From contig NZ_RJUA01000002.1 of the NCBI RefSeq assembly GCF_024343575.1, positions 248,001 through 312,000 on the forward strand: a stretch of DNA of 64,000 nt, given 5' to 3'. The notes beneath the pieces are model-generated. The model saw nothing but the letters and a program-made list of their open reading frames with translations. It did no database searches and was not told the origin of the DNA. The translations under genes were made by a program, and so were the position numbers. The DNA is from Lacihabitans sp. LS3-19. GTDB taxonomy: Bacteria > Bacteroidota > Bacteroidia > Cytophagales > Spirosomataceae. The first letter of the stretch is position 1; each line of letters begins with the position of its first letter. This document shows, in pieces, positions 23,648 through 33,066 of this stretch.

Positions 23648-26499
23648 GGAAGTTTTTCTTTCAAAAAGTCCGCCGTATAGTTCCCCTCTATTTTTACCAT
23701 TTCTTCAGGCGTACCTTCAAAGCACACGTATCCGCCTTTGTCTCCACCTTCAGGTCCAAGGTCAATAATCCAATCCGAAGATTTTATCACTTCCATATTA
23801 TGCTCGATTATAATAACACTGTCGCCTTGGTCCACCAATGCATTCATCGCTTTGAGCAATTTTTTGATATCATGAAAGTGCAGGCCAGTGGTAGGTTCAT
23901 CAAAAATGAAAAGGGTACGACCTTTGTCTGCATTGCCTTTGCCCAAGAAGAAAGCCAGTTTTACCCTTTGAGCTTCACCACCAGAAAGAGTGTTGGAAGG
24001 TTGCCCTAATTTTATGTATCCTAGACCAACATCCTGAAGTGGTTGGATTTTTTCGGCGATTTTTGCATGGGCATTTTTGAAAAATTCAACGGCTTCATCA
24101 ACCGTCATATCTAATATTTCAGCAATGTCTTTGTCATGGTATTTTACTTCTAAAACCTCTTGTTTAAACCTTTTGCCATGGCAGCTTTCACATGTAAGTT
24201 TCACATCGGCCATAAACTGCATTTCTATGGTTTGGTAACCCTCACCTTGACAAGCTTCGCATCTGCCGCCTTCTACATTGAATGAGAAATGGGCAGGTTT
24301 ATAATCGCGGGTTTTAGAGAGCGGTTGTTCTGCCATCAAGGCTCGGAGGTTGTCGTAGGCTTTAATGTAAGTTACTGGATTTGAACGACTTGATTTTCCA
24401 ATTGGGTTTTGGTCAACCATTTCTATCTGCGTAATTCTGCTCAGGCTTCCTGTAATATCGTCGTATTTGCCTACCTCATCTCCAAACTCACCTTTTAATT
24501 TGGCAAGTGCCGGGTACAATATTTTTCTTATCAAAGTTGATTTTCCAGAACCACTAACGCCGGTAACCACAGCCAAAACCCCCAATGGAATTTTTACATT
24601 TACATTTTTTAGGTTATTTTCTCTGGCACCGTTTAGTGAAATGAAATCCATGAATTTTCTTCGGTGTTTGGGTATTTCTACTCTATCTATTCCACCTAAA
24701 AAATTCAAAGTATGACTATCGGATTTTTCTACTTTTTGCCCTTTCCAAGCTCCTTGAAATACCAAATGTCCTCCTAAAAGCCCTGCTTCTGGGCCAATGT
24801 CTATGATTTCGTCAGAGGCTTTCATTACTTCCTCTTCGTGTTCAACAACTATAACTGTATTGCCTAAGGCTTTTAATGATTCCAAAACACTAACCAACCT
24901 TTGCGTATCTCGAGGATGTAGGCCAATGGATGGTTCGTCAAGAATATACATGGAACCTACTAAGGAGCTACCGAGCGAAGTAGCCAAACGGATTCTTTGG
25001 GTTTCTCCTCCTGAGAGGGAATTTGACAAGCGATTGAGTGTTAAATAACCCAAACCTACACGCTGCATGTAGTCTAAGCGATTATTAATTTCTATCAAAA
25101 TTCTTTTACCAACTTTTAGCTCATATTCTGTCACATCGAGGTTATTGAAAAATTCGTAAACTACGGAAATTGGCAAAAGAACCAAGTCTATTATAGATTT
25201 ACCACCAACTTTTACGTAAGAAGCATCTTTTCGGAGTCTTGAGCCACGACAGTCTGGACAGGTAGTTCGGCCTCTGTACCTCGAAAGCATTACTCTATAT
25301 TGAATTTTATAAGTCTGTTCTTCTAGAAATTTAAAGAAATCATCTAGGCCTGTAAAGTGCTCGTTTCCAGTCCAAAGCAATCGGTATTGATCTTCCGTTA
25401 AATCCTTGATAGCTCTATGAATTGGGAAATCAAACTGTATGCCCTTTCTCACCAAAGGCATGAGGTATTCGTTCATTTTCTCACTTCTCCAAGGAGCTAT
25501 AGCTCCTTCAAAAACAGAGAGATTCTTGTCAGGGAAAACCAAATCTGGGTCAAGTCCAAGCACATTTCCAAAGCCCTCGCATCTTTTACAAGCTCCAAAA
25601 GGGTTATTGAAAGTAAAAAGATTTACACTAGGTTCTTCGAATAATATACCGTCTAACTCAAATTTATCAGAGAAGTTTTTAACGATTTTTTTATCTTCAT
25701 AAAGCACATGAACCTCTGCTTCGCCTTCTCCTTCAAAAAAAGCCGTCTGTAAGGAATCCGAAATTCTATATTGTGTGTCTTCTTCAGGGATATTATTCTC
25801 ATCAAAATGAATTACAGCTCTATCAATTAAGATTTTAACATCCGATGCTTTGATTTTTTTCTTATCAGCGAGTTCGAGGAAATCCTCAATCAATACGATG
25901 TCTTCTTTTACCATAATTCTTGTAAATCCCTTTTTTAAATGTAAAGTCAGTTCTGACAATACATCTCGCTCTTCTTTGGGTTTTAACGGGCTAAGAATTA
26001 CAACTTTGGTACTTTCCGGAAAAGAAAAGAGGAAATTTACAACATCAGAAACACTATCTTTTTTTACTTTTAATCCACTTATTGGTGAATAAGTTACGCC
26101 AATTCTTGCAAAAAGTAATTTAAGATAATCATAGATTTCTGTAATAGTTCCAACTGTAGAACGTGGGTTTTTGGAACCTACTTTCTGTTCGATGGCGATG
26201 GCTGGTGATATTCCTTTGATATAATCTACCTCGGGCTTTTCCATTCTTCCTAAAAACTGTCTTGCGTACGAACTGAGGCTTTCTACATACATTCTTTGGC
26301 CTTCGGCATACAAAGTATCAAACGCCAAAGAGGATTTTCCGCTACCTGAAAGACCTGTTATTACTGTCAAAGTATTTCTTTTTATAGCTACACTCAGGTT
26401 TTTGAGATTGTTTACTCTTGCACCTTTTATGATTATATATTTTTTGGGGTCTAGGGAATCTATATCTTTCAAAGTCTCTTCAGAATTGCTTTTTTTCAT
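23644..26499 (-). CDS. uvrA: Excinuclease ABC subunit A (UvrA)
   Basis: A 951-residue DNA-damage recognition ATPase of nucleotide excision repair. Two ABC modules are seen: Walker A GLSGSGKSSL near residue 50 and GVSGSGKSTLIR near 640, each with a signature SLSGGETQRIRLA / TLSGGEAQRVKLA and Walker B (LDEPS, FDEPT). The zinc-binding CxxC pairs CPDC, CEAC and CESC are intact. Length is normal. It has a promoter that would give a leaderless transcript and leads an operon with the DMP19-like and cruF-like genes. Confidence 0.97.
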   Translation of the reverse strand: MKKSNSEETLKDIDSLDPKKYIIIKGARVNNLKNLSVAIKRNTLTVITGLSGSGKSSLAFDTLYAEGQRMYVESLSSYARQFLGRMEKPEVDYIKGISPAIAIEQKVGSKNPRSTVGTITEIYDYLKLLFARIGVTYSPISGLKVKKDSVSDVVNFLFSFPESTKVVILSPLKPKEERDVLSELTLHLKKGFTRIMVKEDIVLIEDFLELADKKKIKASDVKILIDRAVIHFDENNIPEEDTQYRISDSLQTAFFEGEGEAEVHVLYEDKKIVKNFSDKFELDGILFEEPSVNLFTFNNPFGACKRCEGFGNVLGLDPDLVFPDKNLSVFEGAIAPWRSEKMNEYLMPLVRKGIQFDFPIHRAIKDLTEDQYRLLWTGNEHFTGLDDFFKFLEEQTYKIQYRVMLSRYRGRTTCPDCRGSRLRKDASYVKVGGKSIIDLVLLPISVVYEFFNNLDVTEYELKVGKRILIEINNRLDYMQRVGLGYLTLNRLSNSLSGGETQRIRLATSLGSSLVGSMYILDEPSIGLHPRDTQRLVSVLESLKALGNTVIVVEHEEEVMKASDEIIDIGPEAGLLGGHLVFQGAWKGQKVEKSDSHTLNFLGGIDRVEIPKHRRKFMDFISLNGARENNLKNVNVKIPLGVLAVVTGVSGSGKSTLIRKILYPALAKLKGEFGDEVGKYDDITGSLSRITQIEMVDQNPIGKSSRSNPVTYIKAYDNLRALMAEQPLSKTRDYKPAHFSFNVEGGRCEACQGEGYQTIEMQFMADVKLTCESCHGKRFKQEVLEVKYHDKDIAEILDMTVDEAVEFFKNAHAKIAEKIQPLQDVGLGYIKLGQPSNTLSGGEAQRVKLAFFLGKGNADKGRTLFIFDEPTTGLHFHDIKKLLKAMNALVDQGDSVIIIEHNMEVIKSSDWIIDLGPEGGDKGGYVCFEGTPEEMVKIEGNYTADFLKEKLP

Positions 26500-26503
26500 T
26501 TAG

Positions 26504-26532
26504 CAAAATTAAGCGGTTTTCATCTATTTCAA
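26504..26532 (-). promoter_or_regulatory. uvrA promoter, leaderless
   Basis: On the minus strand TTG, 18 bases, TAATTTTG, then CTAA and the ATG. With a start about four to five bases after the -7 box the mRNA would begin at or next to the start codon. Confidence 0.65.
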
Positions 26533-26690
26533 TTATTTGCAATGAATATTAATACTTTTTTTAGCATAAATTGTTGCGATTTTATTCAGAAAAATGTAAA
26601 AATATTTCTTCCTAATTGTCAGATTTTGATTTTTTGTCGAATAAAACCATACAACTAGATTTTTTATTCTCTAAAAATATCTTTTTGTGT

Positions 26691-26698
26691 TATTTTTG
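26691..26698 (+). promoter_or_regulatory. Candidate -7 element of the HAD gene, leaderless
   Basis: TATTTTTG ends four bases before the ATG at 26703, the same geometry as uvrA on the other strand. No TTG is seen at the right distance. Confidence 0.4.
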
Positions 26699-26702
26699 AA
26701 CA

Positions 26703-27359
26703 ATGAACCAAGCCGCTGTAATATTCGATATGGATGGCGTGATATGTCACACCAATCCTTTTCATAGTTTAGCTTTTAAAACTTTTTTTGCAAAAAGAGA
26801 CCTTTATCCAACAGAAGAAGAGTTTTCGTTGCACATGTATGGGAAAAGCAATAGCTATATTCTGAAGCATTTCTTAGGTAGAGAAATTGTAGGCCAAGAA
26901 TTTATTGATTTAGAATTTGAAAAAGAATCTTTATTTAGGGAGATTTATTCTGAAAACGTAAAACCAATTGAAAGGTATTTAGAGTTTCTAAGTGAATTAA
27001 AATCTGGAGGTTTTAAAACTGGGGTAGCTACCTCAGCACCAAGAGCCAACCTTGATTTGATTATGGGAAAATTAGGCTTCGAGCCTAATATGGAGTCAAT
27101 AATGGCTAGTGAAAATGTGAGCCAACACAAACCGAATCCCGAAGTATACCTTAAGTCAGCAGAAAACTTAGGTGTTAATCCGCAAAGATGTATTGTTTTT
27201 GAAGATTCCTTTTCTGGTGTTTCAGCAGGCCTAAAGGCTGGAATGAAAGTAGTTGGCGTATTGTCTTCGCATACAAAAGATGAATTACCACCTTGTTCGA
27301 TTTATATAAATGATTATAGCGAAATAGACCTACATGCCATTAATAGTTTGATTGGATGA
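26703..27359 (+). CDS. HAD phosphatase (beta-phosphoglucomutase-like)
   Basis: A 218-residue HAD-superfamily enzyme with a helical cap. DMDGVI (9-14) supplies the nucleophile and acid Asp, TSAPRAN the motif II Ser/Thr, KPNPEVYL the motif III Lys, and FEDSFSGVSAG the motif IV acids. It is likely to act on a sugar phosphate. Its end overlaps the next gene by four bases (ATGA). Confidence 0.87.
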   Translation: MNQAAVIFDMDGVICHTNPFHSLAFKTFFAKRDLYPTEEEFSLHMYGKSNSYILKHFLGREIVGQEFIDLEFEKESLFREIYSENVKPIERYLEFLSELKSGGFKTGVATSAPRANLDLIMGKLGFEPNMESIMASENVSQHKPNPEVYLKSAENLGVNPQRCIVFEDSFSGVSAGLKAGMKVVGVLSSHTKDELPPCSIYINDYSEIDLHAINSLIG

Positions 27360-29581
27360 ATAAAATTTTACTGACGATATTATTTTTTATAGGTATTAAT
27401 TCTGCATTTGCACAAAAGCCTTATTTGGTAAAAAAGATAAGTCAAAAGATAGTTTTAGATGGAAAATTAGATGAGGAGGCTTGGCAACAAGCCGAAGTAT
27501 TGAAGGGGTTTCATCAGTATTTTCCTGATGATAAAAAAGATGCCACTTATGATACCGAAATAAGGATGTTTTATGATGATAAGAATCTTTATTTATCTGC
27601 AAAAATGATTTCGCCCAATAATAACTACATAGTTTCATCTTATAGGCGGGATTTTAGAGCTGGAGGTAGTGATAACATTACTTTTAATTTTGATACTTTC
27701 GCTGACCATACCAATGGTTTTATGTTTGGTACCAATCCTTACGGTGTAATGAGAGAGGGATTGATGTACAATGGAGCTACTGACAATAGCTTTTTGAATG
27801 TTTTTTGGGATAATAAATGGAAAGTTGAGTGTTACATAGGAGAAGATGGATGGTATTCAGAGGCTATTATTCCTTTTTCAACCTTTAGATACAAGGAAGG
27901 AGCTGATACTTGGTTTTTTAAAGCATATAGGTTTGATACTCAGTCTAATGAGTCCAGTGCTCTTGTTGCCTTACCACAATCCCAAATAATTATGAGCTTG
28001 GGATATACCTTGCCGATTCAGTTTGAACATCCACTTAAGAAAAACGGAGCTAGTGTGGCTTTGATTCCTTATGTGTCGAGCAAGTTTGCCAAAGATTTTG
28101 AAAATGACAAACCAAACGAAGGTTACAAGCCAGGTATAGGCTTAGATGCTAAAATAGGGGTAACGGCTGGATTAAACCTTGACCTTACTATCAATCCTGA
28201 TTTTTCAAATGTAGCTGCTGATCAGCAGGTTGTTAATTTGACACGGTTTAGTATAAATTTGCCAGAACAAAGGCAGTTTTTCCTTGAAAACTCAGATCTG
28301 TTTACAGGTTTTGGAAGTCTTATTACTAATCCTTTTTTGCCCTCAACAGGTACATTGATTGTTGGAAATCAGCTGTATAGCCCATTTTTTTCAAGAAATA
28401 TTGGAATAGGACTTGACACAACTTCTGGGTTAAACATTCAAACGAGAATAGATTATGGAGCTAGATTAAGTGGTAAAATAGGAGATACTTGGAGGGTTGG
28501 CTTAATGAATACCCAAACTGCCAAAGACGAAGAAAGAGGAATAGATGCTCAGAATTTTACGGTAATGGCTTTGCAGAAAAAAGTTTTTCAGCGATCGAAT
28601 ATCGGAGCCATTTTCGTTAATAAATTTAGTCCAAGTGCAGGAGGATTTAGTGTCTTTAATAGGGTAGGAGGACTGGAATATAATCTGCTTTCAAATGACA
28701 ATAAATGGCTTGGGAAGATTTTTTACCATCGGTCATTTGATGTTAATCAATCTAAAAATCCTTATGCTACCGGAATGCTGCTGAGTTATAACGTAAAAGG
28801 TTTTATTGCAAAATGGTCTCATGATTATTTGGGTGAAGGATTTAAGGCCGAGTCTGGATTTGTGCCCAGAAGTAATTTTTTTCATATCAATCCTACATTT
28901 GGTTTCAATTTTTTCCCTAAATCTAAAATCCTAAATAGGTATAGTTTTGGCTTAAATTATGATCAATATCAGAGCAGTGGCATCGGTATAACAGACAGGA
29001 AAGCTGGACCGTTTGTGCTATTGGCTTTCCAAAATACCATGAGGTTACTCACAACTTTTAGTCAGAATTTTACCTATCTTTTCAATGATTTTGATGCTTT
29101 GCGAAGTAATAATTCTCTTCCCAAACTGAAGAAAGGGAATTCTTATACTTATTATACTTTGGATGCCAATTTGGTTACTGACTTAAGAAAAAAAGTCTCT
29201 TTAAATTTCAATCCTTTGGTTGGGCAATATTACGACGGTAAAATTTTTTCTATGTCAGGAAATCTTAATTATCGTTTTCAGCCTTTTGGTCTTGTTGCTT
29301 TGAATTACAGCTATAATGATATAAAATTGTCTACTGGAAAAAACAAAGTATACGTTATTGGGCCAAATATAGATTTGACAATGAGCAAAAAACTCTTCTG
29401 GACAAATTATGTTCAATATAATTCCCAGTTTCAAAACCTAAATGTAAACTCTCGTCTTCAGTGGCGTTTTGCACCTGTTTCTGATTTCTTTATTGTTTAC
29501 ACAGATAATTATAACTCGGAGATTTGGATGCCAAAAAGTAGAGCGATATTTGCTAAAATGACCTACTGGCTTAGCCTTTAA
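27356..29581 (+). CDS. DUF5916 protein: CBM9-like domain plus barrel
   Basis: A 741-residue exported protein (signal peptide 1-19, ending AFAQ). Residues about 25-210 form a CBM9-like module that opens with KIVLDGKLDEEAWQQA, a known family signature. The remainder matches DUF5916: GLDAKIGVTAGLNLDLTINPDFSNV followed by PEQRQFFLEN, then aromatic-rich strands to the terminal AKMTYWLSL. The latter part is likely an outer-membrane barrel. The ligand is unknown; the family is common in Bacteroidota and often near peptide or sugar uptake genes. It is coupled to the HAD gene. Confidence 0.82.
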   Translation: MNKILLTILFFIGINSAFAQKPYLVKKISQKIVLDGKLDEEAWQQAEVLKGFHQYFPDDKKDATYDTEIRMFYDDKNLYLSAKMISPNNNYIVSSYRRDFRAGGSDNITFNFDTFADHTNGFMFGTNPYGVMREGLMYNGATDNSFLNVFWDNKWKVECYIGEDGWYSEAIIPFSTFRYKEGADTWFFKAYRFDTQSNESSALVALPQSQIIMSLGYTLPIQFEHPLKKNGASVALIPYVSSKFAKDFENDKPNEGYKPGIGLDAKIGVTAGLNLDLTINPDFSNVAADQQVVNLTRFSINLPEQRQFFLENSDLFTGFGSLITNPFLPSTGTLIVGNQLYSPFFSRNIGIGLDTTSGLNIQTRIDYGARLSGKIGDTWRVGLMNTQTAKDEERGIDAQNFTVMALQKKVFQRSNIGAIFVNKFSPSAGGFSVFNRVGGLEYNLLSNDNKWLGKIFYHRSFDVNQSKNPYATGMLLSYNVKGFIAKWSHDYLGEGFKAESGFVPRSNFFHINPTFGFNFFPKSKILNRYSFGLNYDQYQSSGIGITDRKAGPFVLLAFQNTMRLLTTFSQNFTYLFNDFDALRSNNSLPKLKKGNSYTYYTLDANLVTDLRKKVSLNFNPLVGQYYDGKIFSMSGNLNYRFQPFGLVALNYSYNDIKLSTGKNKVYVIGPNIDLTMSKKLFWTNYVQYNSQFQNLNVNSRLQWRFAPVSDFFIVYTDNYNSEIWMPKSRAIFAKMTYWLSL

Positions 29582-29585
29582 TCCA

Positions 29586-30287
29586 ATGCAGAAACCAAAC
29601 ATTTACTTGCTTCCAATGCTTTTAGCTGAGAACAGTCATCAAGAAGTATTGACACCATTTGCTTTAGAAACTATTAAGAGTTTAAAGGTTTTTTTTGTTG
29701 AAAATGTAAAAACAACCAGACGTTTTATCTCTTCCTTAAAAGCAGGAATTGTTATCGATGAACTTGAATTTATCGAAATTAATCAAGATTCAAAGTTTGA
29801 AGAAATATTTAATGAAGTTAATAATCTTTCAGGCGATGCTGGTATTATTTCTGAAGCAGGTTGTGCAGGGGTAGCCGACCCTGGTGCACTGGTTGTAGAA
29901 GTGGCCCATCAATTAGGATTAAAAGTCAAACCTTTGGTTGGACCGAATTCTATTTTACTTGCTCTTATGGCTTCGGGTTTTAATGGACAATCTTTTGCTT
30001 TTCATGGTTATTTACCCATAAAAGAAGACGAAAGAGTTAAGAAGTTGAGATTTTTGGAAAAAGAAGCCCTTCAAAAGAAACAGACGCAGATTTTTATGGA
30101 AACGCCTTATCGTAACAATCAGATGTTGGCATCAATCTTAACTTCTTTAAATGGCAATGTTAGGCTTTGTATTGCCTGTGATATTACTGCCGAAAATGAA
30201 TATATTCAAACTCGATCAATAGAATCTTGGAAAAGAAAAGGGTTGCCAGATTTGCATAAACGACCTGCTATATTTTTGATTTACTAA
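29586..30287 (+). CDS. RsmI-like SAM-dependent methyltransferase (tetrapyrrole methylase fold)
   Basis: A 233-residue protein of the tetrapyrrole methylase fold. GIISEAGCAGVADPGALVV (about 86-104) is the SAM-binding loop; RsmI has SDAGTPLISDPG there. PLVGPNSILLALMASGFNG and MRFL.KEA-type LRFLEKEALQK with TQIFMETPYRNNQ are also RsmI-like. RsmI methylates C1402 of 16S rRNA; this shorter relative, with altered loop residues, is the Bacteroidota paralogue whose target is not known. It begins four bases after the DUF5916 gene. Confidence 0.82.
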   Translation: MQKPNIYLLPMLLAENSHQEVLTPFALETIKSLKVFFVENVKTTRRFISSLKAGIVIDELEFIEINQDSKFEEIFNEVNNLSGDAGIISEAGCAGVADPGALVVEVAHQLGLKVKPLVGPNSILLALMASGFNGQSFAFHGYLPIKEDERVKKLRFLEKEALQKKQTQIFMETPYRNNQMLASILTSLNGNVRLCIACDITAENEYIQTRSIESWKRKGLPDLHKRPAIFLIY

Positions 30288-30378
30288 GTTTAAAATCACC
30301 TTCCTTAATAATTAATAGAAAGAAGTTAAAATACCTTCCTTTTTCTGTTACTTTTATAATTTAGAAAAGATAATACAA

Positions 30379-30837
30379 ATGAAAAACAACGATATTCTAC
30401 GAAGATTACGTTATACATTCAATTTTGGAGATGACAAAATGATGGAACTTTTTGCCAAAGGTGGAATGGTGGTCTCAAGAGCAGATGTGAGCGATTATCT
30501 GAAAAAGGAGGAAGAAGATACACACAAACCTTTAAATGATAGGATTTTTGCTGTTTTTTTAAATGGTTTTATCACAAACTTTAGAGGTGCCAAAGATGGT
30601 CCAATACCTGAGCCAGAAAAGACGCTGAATAACAACATAATCTTTAGAAAACTGAAGATAGCACTAAATTTTAAAGATGAAGATATCCTTGCAATTTATG
30701 ATTTAGTAGAAATGCGTATTGGTAAACATGAACTCAGTGCGTTTTTCAGAAATCCATCTCAGCCGCAATATCGCGAATGTAAAGACCAATTTTTAAGAAA
30801 CTTTTTAGAAGGCCTACAGATTAAATATCGAAAATAG
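30379..30837 (+). CDS. DUF1456 family protein
   Basis: A 152-residue protein made of two similar ~65-residue halves: NDILRRLRYTFNFGDDKMM and then NNIIFRKLKIALNFKDEDIL, each followed by AxG/GxxELSAFFR-type segments and an acidic helix. This is the YehS/DUF1456 duplication; the function is unknown. No operon partner is visible. Confidence 0.85.
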   Translation: MKNNDILRRLRYTFNFGDDKMMELFAKGGMVVSRADVSDYLKKEEEDTHKPLNDRIFAVFLNGFITNFRGAKDGPIPEPEKTLNNNIIFRKLKIALNFKDEDILAIYDLVEMRIGKHELSAFFRNPSQPQYRECKDQFLRNFLEGLQIKYRK

Positions 30838-30879
30838 AATAGAATCGAACTGGTGGAAAACTAAAGCTACATTTGATTT

Positions 30880-31263
30880 TCAATAAGTATTCAGTTTTAC
30901 CTCTTCTAAATTGCCGTTTTCTTCTTCTGTAAATAATCTGTAAATTACTTTAAACGTCTTTCCATAAGGTGTTTCTAGAGAAAAACCTCCTGCACCAAAT
31001 CCATCTGTTACGTCCAAAGTAAAATGTGAATATTTCCAATATTCAAAAAGATCTTTGTCAAGCCAAAAATCAAAACCTTTGATTTGACCTATACATACAT
31101 CGTTGGTTCTTGGGAAAAAGCTGCCTTTTTCAAAACATTGCGGTTGAGTGCCCTCACAGCAACCACCAGCTTGATAAAACATCAATTCTCCAAACTTTTC
31201 TTGCAGCATTTCTATAAGCTCCAGAGCTTTTGCAGTGGCGTCTAATCGTTTTATTTTTTCCAT
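30880..31263 (-). CDS. DUF779 family protein
   Basis: A 127-residue protein with conserved Cys at YQAGGCCEGTQPQCF (about 30-44), the mark of DUF779, and RTNDVCIGQIKG and FEYWKYSHFTLDVTDG segments. In many bacteria a DUF779 gene lies beside an acetaldehyde/aldehyde dehydrogenase gene, as here (62 bases downstream of the dehydrogenase stop). A metal or a redox role is likely from the Cys cluster but unproven. Confidence 0.88.
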   Translation of the reverse strand: MEKIKRLDATAKALELIEMLQEKFGELMFYQAGGCCEGTQPQCFEKGSFFPRTNDVCIGQIKGFDFWLDKDLFEYWKYSHFTLDVTDGFGAGGFSLETPYGKTFKVIYRLFTEEENGNLEEVKLNTY

Positions 31264-31324
31264 AAATTAAAACCGCAAATTCAGAAATAGGTTAGTCTCT
31301 GAATTTGCAGTTGTTTTAGAATTA

Positions 31325-32842
31325 TCAAAAGAACCCTAATTTGTTTTTATTATAAGAAATCAACATATTTTTTGATTGGCGATAATGTCCAAGCATCATT
31401 TTATGGTTTTCTCTACCTATTCCCGACTGCTTATAGCCTCCAAAAGGTGCCCCAGCTGGATATGCATGGTACTGATTTACCCAAACACGGCCTGCCTGAA
31501 TAGCTCTCGGTACTTGATACAACTCATGTGCATCGCGTGTCCAAACACCCGCTCCCAAGCCATAAAGTGTGTCATTTGCGATTTCTAAAGCTTCCTCTGT
31601 TGTTTTGAAGGTTGTAACTGCGAGTACTGGTCCAAATATTTCTTCTTGGAAAATTCTCATTTTATTATGTCCTTTGAATAGTGTAGGTTGGATATAATAT
31701 CCACCATCAAGCTCTTCGCCTAGTTTATTCACGTCGCCACCACATAAAAGTTCTGCTCCTTCCTCTTTTCCGAGTTTAATATAAGATAGAATTTTATCTT
31801 TCTGGATTTGAGAGGCTTGTGCTCCCATCATAACTGTTGGGTCAAGTGGATGACCAACTTTTATGGCTTTTACTCTTTTCAAAACTCTCTCAATGAATTT
31901 TTCATAAATAGATTCATGGATCAAAAGTCTTGATGGACACGTACATACTTCGCCTTGGTTTAGTGCAAAAAGTACCGCACCTTCGATTGCCTTATCTAGA
32001 AATGCATCGTCTTCGTCCATTACCGAAGGGAAGAAGATATTTGGAGATTTGCCGCCCAATTCCAAAGTTACTGGAATGATATTTTCAGTAGCATATTGCA
32101 TTACCATTCTACCTGTAGCTGTTGAACCTGTAAAGGCTGCTTTCGATACTTTCGGATTGGTTACCAGAGTTCTACCAAGTTCGGCACCAAAACCATTTAC
32201 AATATTTATAACCCCTGCCGGAAGCAAATCTTCAATTAATTCCATCAATACCATTATAGATACTGGCGTGCTTTCTGCGGGCTTTAACACAACACAGTTT
32301 CCTGCTGCAAGAGCTGGAGCAAGTTTCCAAGTAGCCATTAAAATAGGGAAATTCCAAGGGATAATTTGTGCCACCACACCTATCGGTTCGTGTACGATAA
32401 TTGAAACAGTATCTTTATCCAATTCAGAAATTGAACCTTCTTCTGCACGAATAACCCCTGCAAAATACCTAAAATGATCGATAGCCAAGGGAATGTCAGC
32501 ATTAATGGTTTCTCTTATAGCTTTTCCATTGTCCATAGTTTCCACTGCAGCTATGTAATTCAAATTGGCCTCAATTCTATCTGCAATCTTGTTGAGAATA
32601 ATGCTTCTTTCTGTTGCAGATGTTTGACTCCAAGTTTTGAAGGCTTCATGAGCAGCATCTACCGCCATGTCAATGTCCATTTTTGAAGAATGTGCCACTT
32701 TTGACATTACTTTTCCATCCACTGGAGAAACAACATCGAAATATTGACCCGTAGCTGGGGCTGTCCATTTGCCTCCTATATAATTATCGTAATGAGATTT
32801 GAATATGGGTTTTTCAACCAAATTGCTGTTTTCAGATGACAT
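31325..32842 (-). CDS. Aldehyde dehydrogenase (ExaC/AcoD-like)
   Basis: A 505-residue NAD(P)-dependent enzyme that oxidises aldehydes to acids. [20 protein letters not shown] is the coenzyme-binding core (quoted as a landmark), FTGSTATGR the glycine-rich turn, E261 in LELGGKSPN the general base, and C300 in [11 protein letters not shown] the nucleophile. The double Cys (C300, C302) marks the acetaldehyde dehydrogenase group that pairs with DUF779. Divergent from an AraC regulator. Confidence 0.93.
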   Translation of the reverse strand: MSSENSNLVEKPIFKSHYDNYIGGKWTAPATGQYFDVVSPVDGKVMSKVAHSSKMDIDMAVDAAHEAFKTWSQTSATERSIILNKIADRIEANLNYIAAVETMDNGKAIRETINADIPLAIDHFRYFAGVIRAEEGSISELDKDTVSIIVHEPIGVVAQIIPWNFPILMATWKLAPALAAGNCVVLKPAESTPVSIMVLMELIEDLLPAGVINIVNGFGAELGRTLVTNPKVSKAAFTGSTATGRMVMQYATENIIPVTLELGGKSPNIFFPSVMDEDDAFLDKAIEGAVLFALNQGEVCTCPSRLLIHESIYEKFIERVLKRVKAIKVGHPLDPTVMMGAQASQIQKDKILSYIKLGKEEGAELLCGGDVNKLGEELDGGYYIQPTLFKGHNKMRIFQEEIFGPVLAVTTFKTTEEALEIANDTLYGLGAGVWTRDAHELYQVPRAIQAGRVWVNQYHAYPAGAPFGGYKQSGIGRENHKMMLGHYRQSKNMLISYNKNKLGFF

Positions 32843-32947
32843 AATTTTTAATATTTAAGTAAAAAATAGATTATGGACAAAAGAATCTTAATATTTTCAT
32901 ATTTATTGGCACAATCCTATCGTCTGATTTCATTTTTCAGTCATCTT

Positions 32948-32981
32948 GTTGTACAATTCTCCAAACAGTTGTACATTTCTC
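32948..32981. promoter_or_regulatory. Direct-repeat operator for the AraC regulator
   Basis: GTTGTACAATTCTC (32948-32961) and GTTGTACATTTCTC (32968-32981), 13 of 14 bases identical, 20 bases apart start to start (two helical turns). This is the half-site geometry used by AraC/XylS proteins. It lies in the divergent promoter region, 106 bases from the dehydrogenase start and 86 from the regulator start. Confidence 0.7.
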
Positions 32982-33066
32982 TTAATTTCAGGGCGATAAT
33001 TAATTTGTATAGTTCAATTTTTTGTGGAAAAAATATTATTTAATAATTTAGAGAAAAAAGAAAGAT

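Noticed and set aside
32049-32477. 142-residue plus-strand ORF inside the aldehyde dehydrogenase gene
   Set aside because: Opposite strand of the conserved enzyme core; the composition is what a shadow frame gives.
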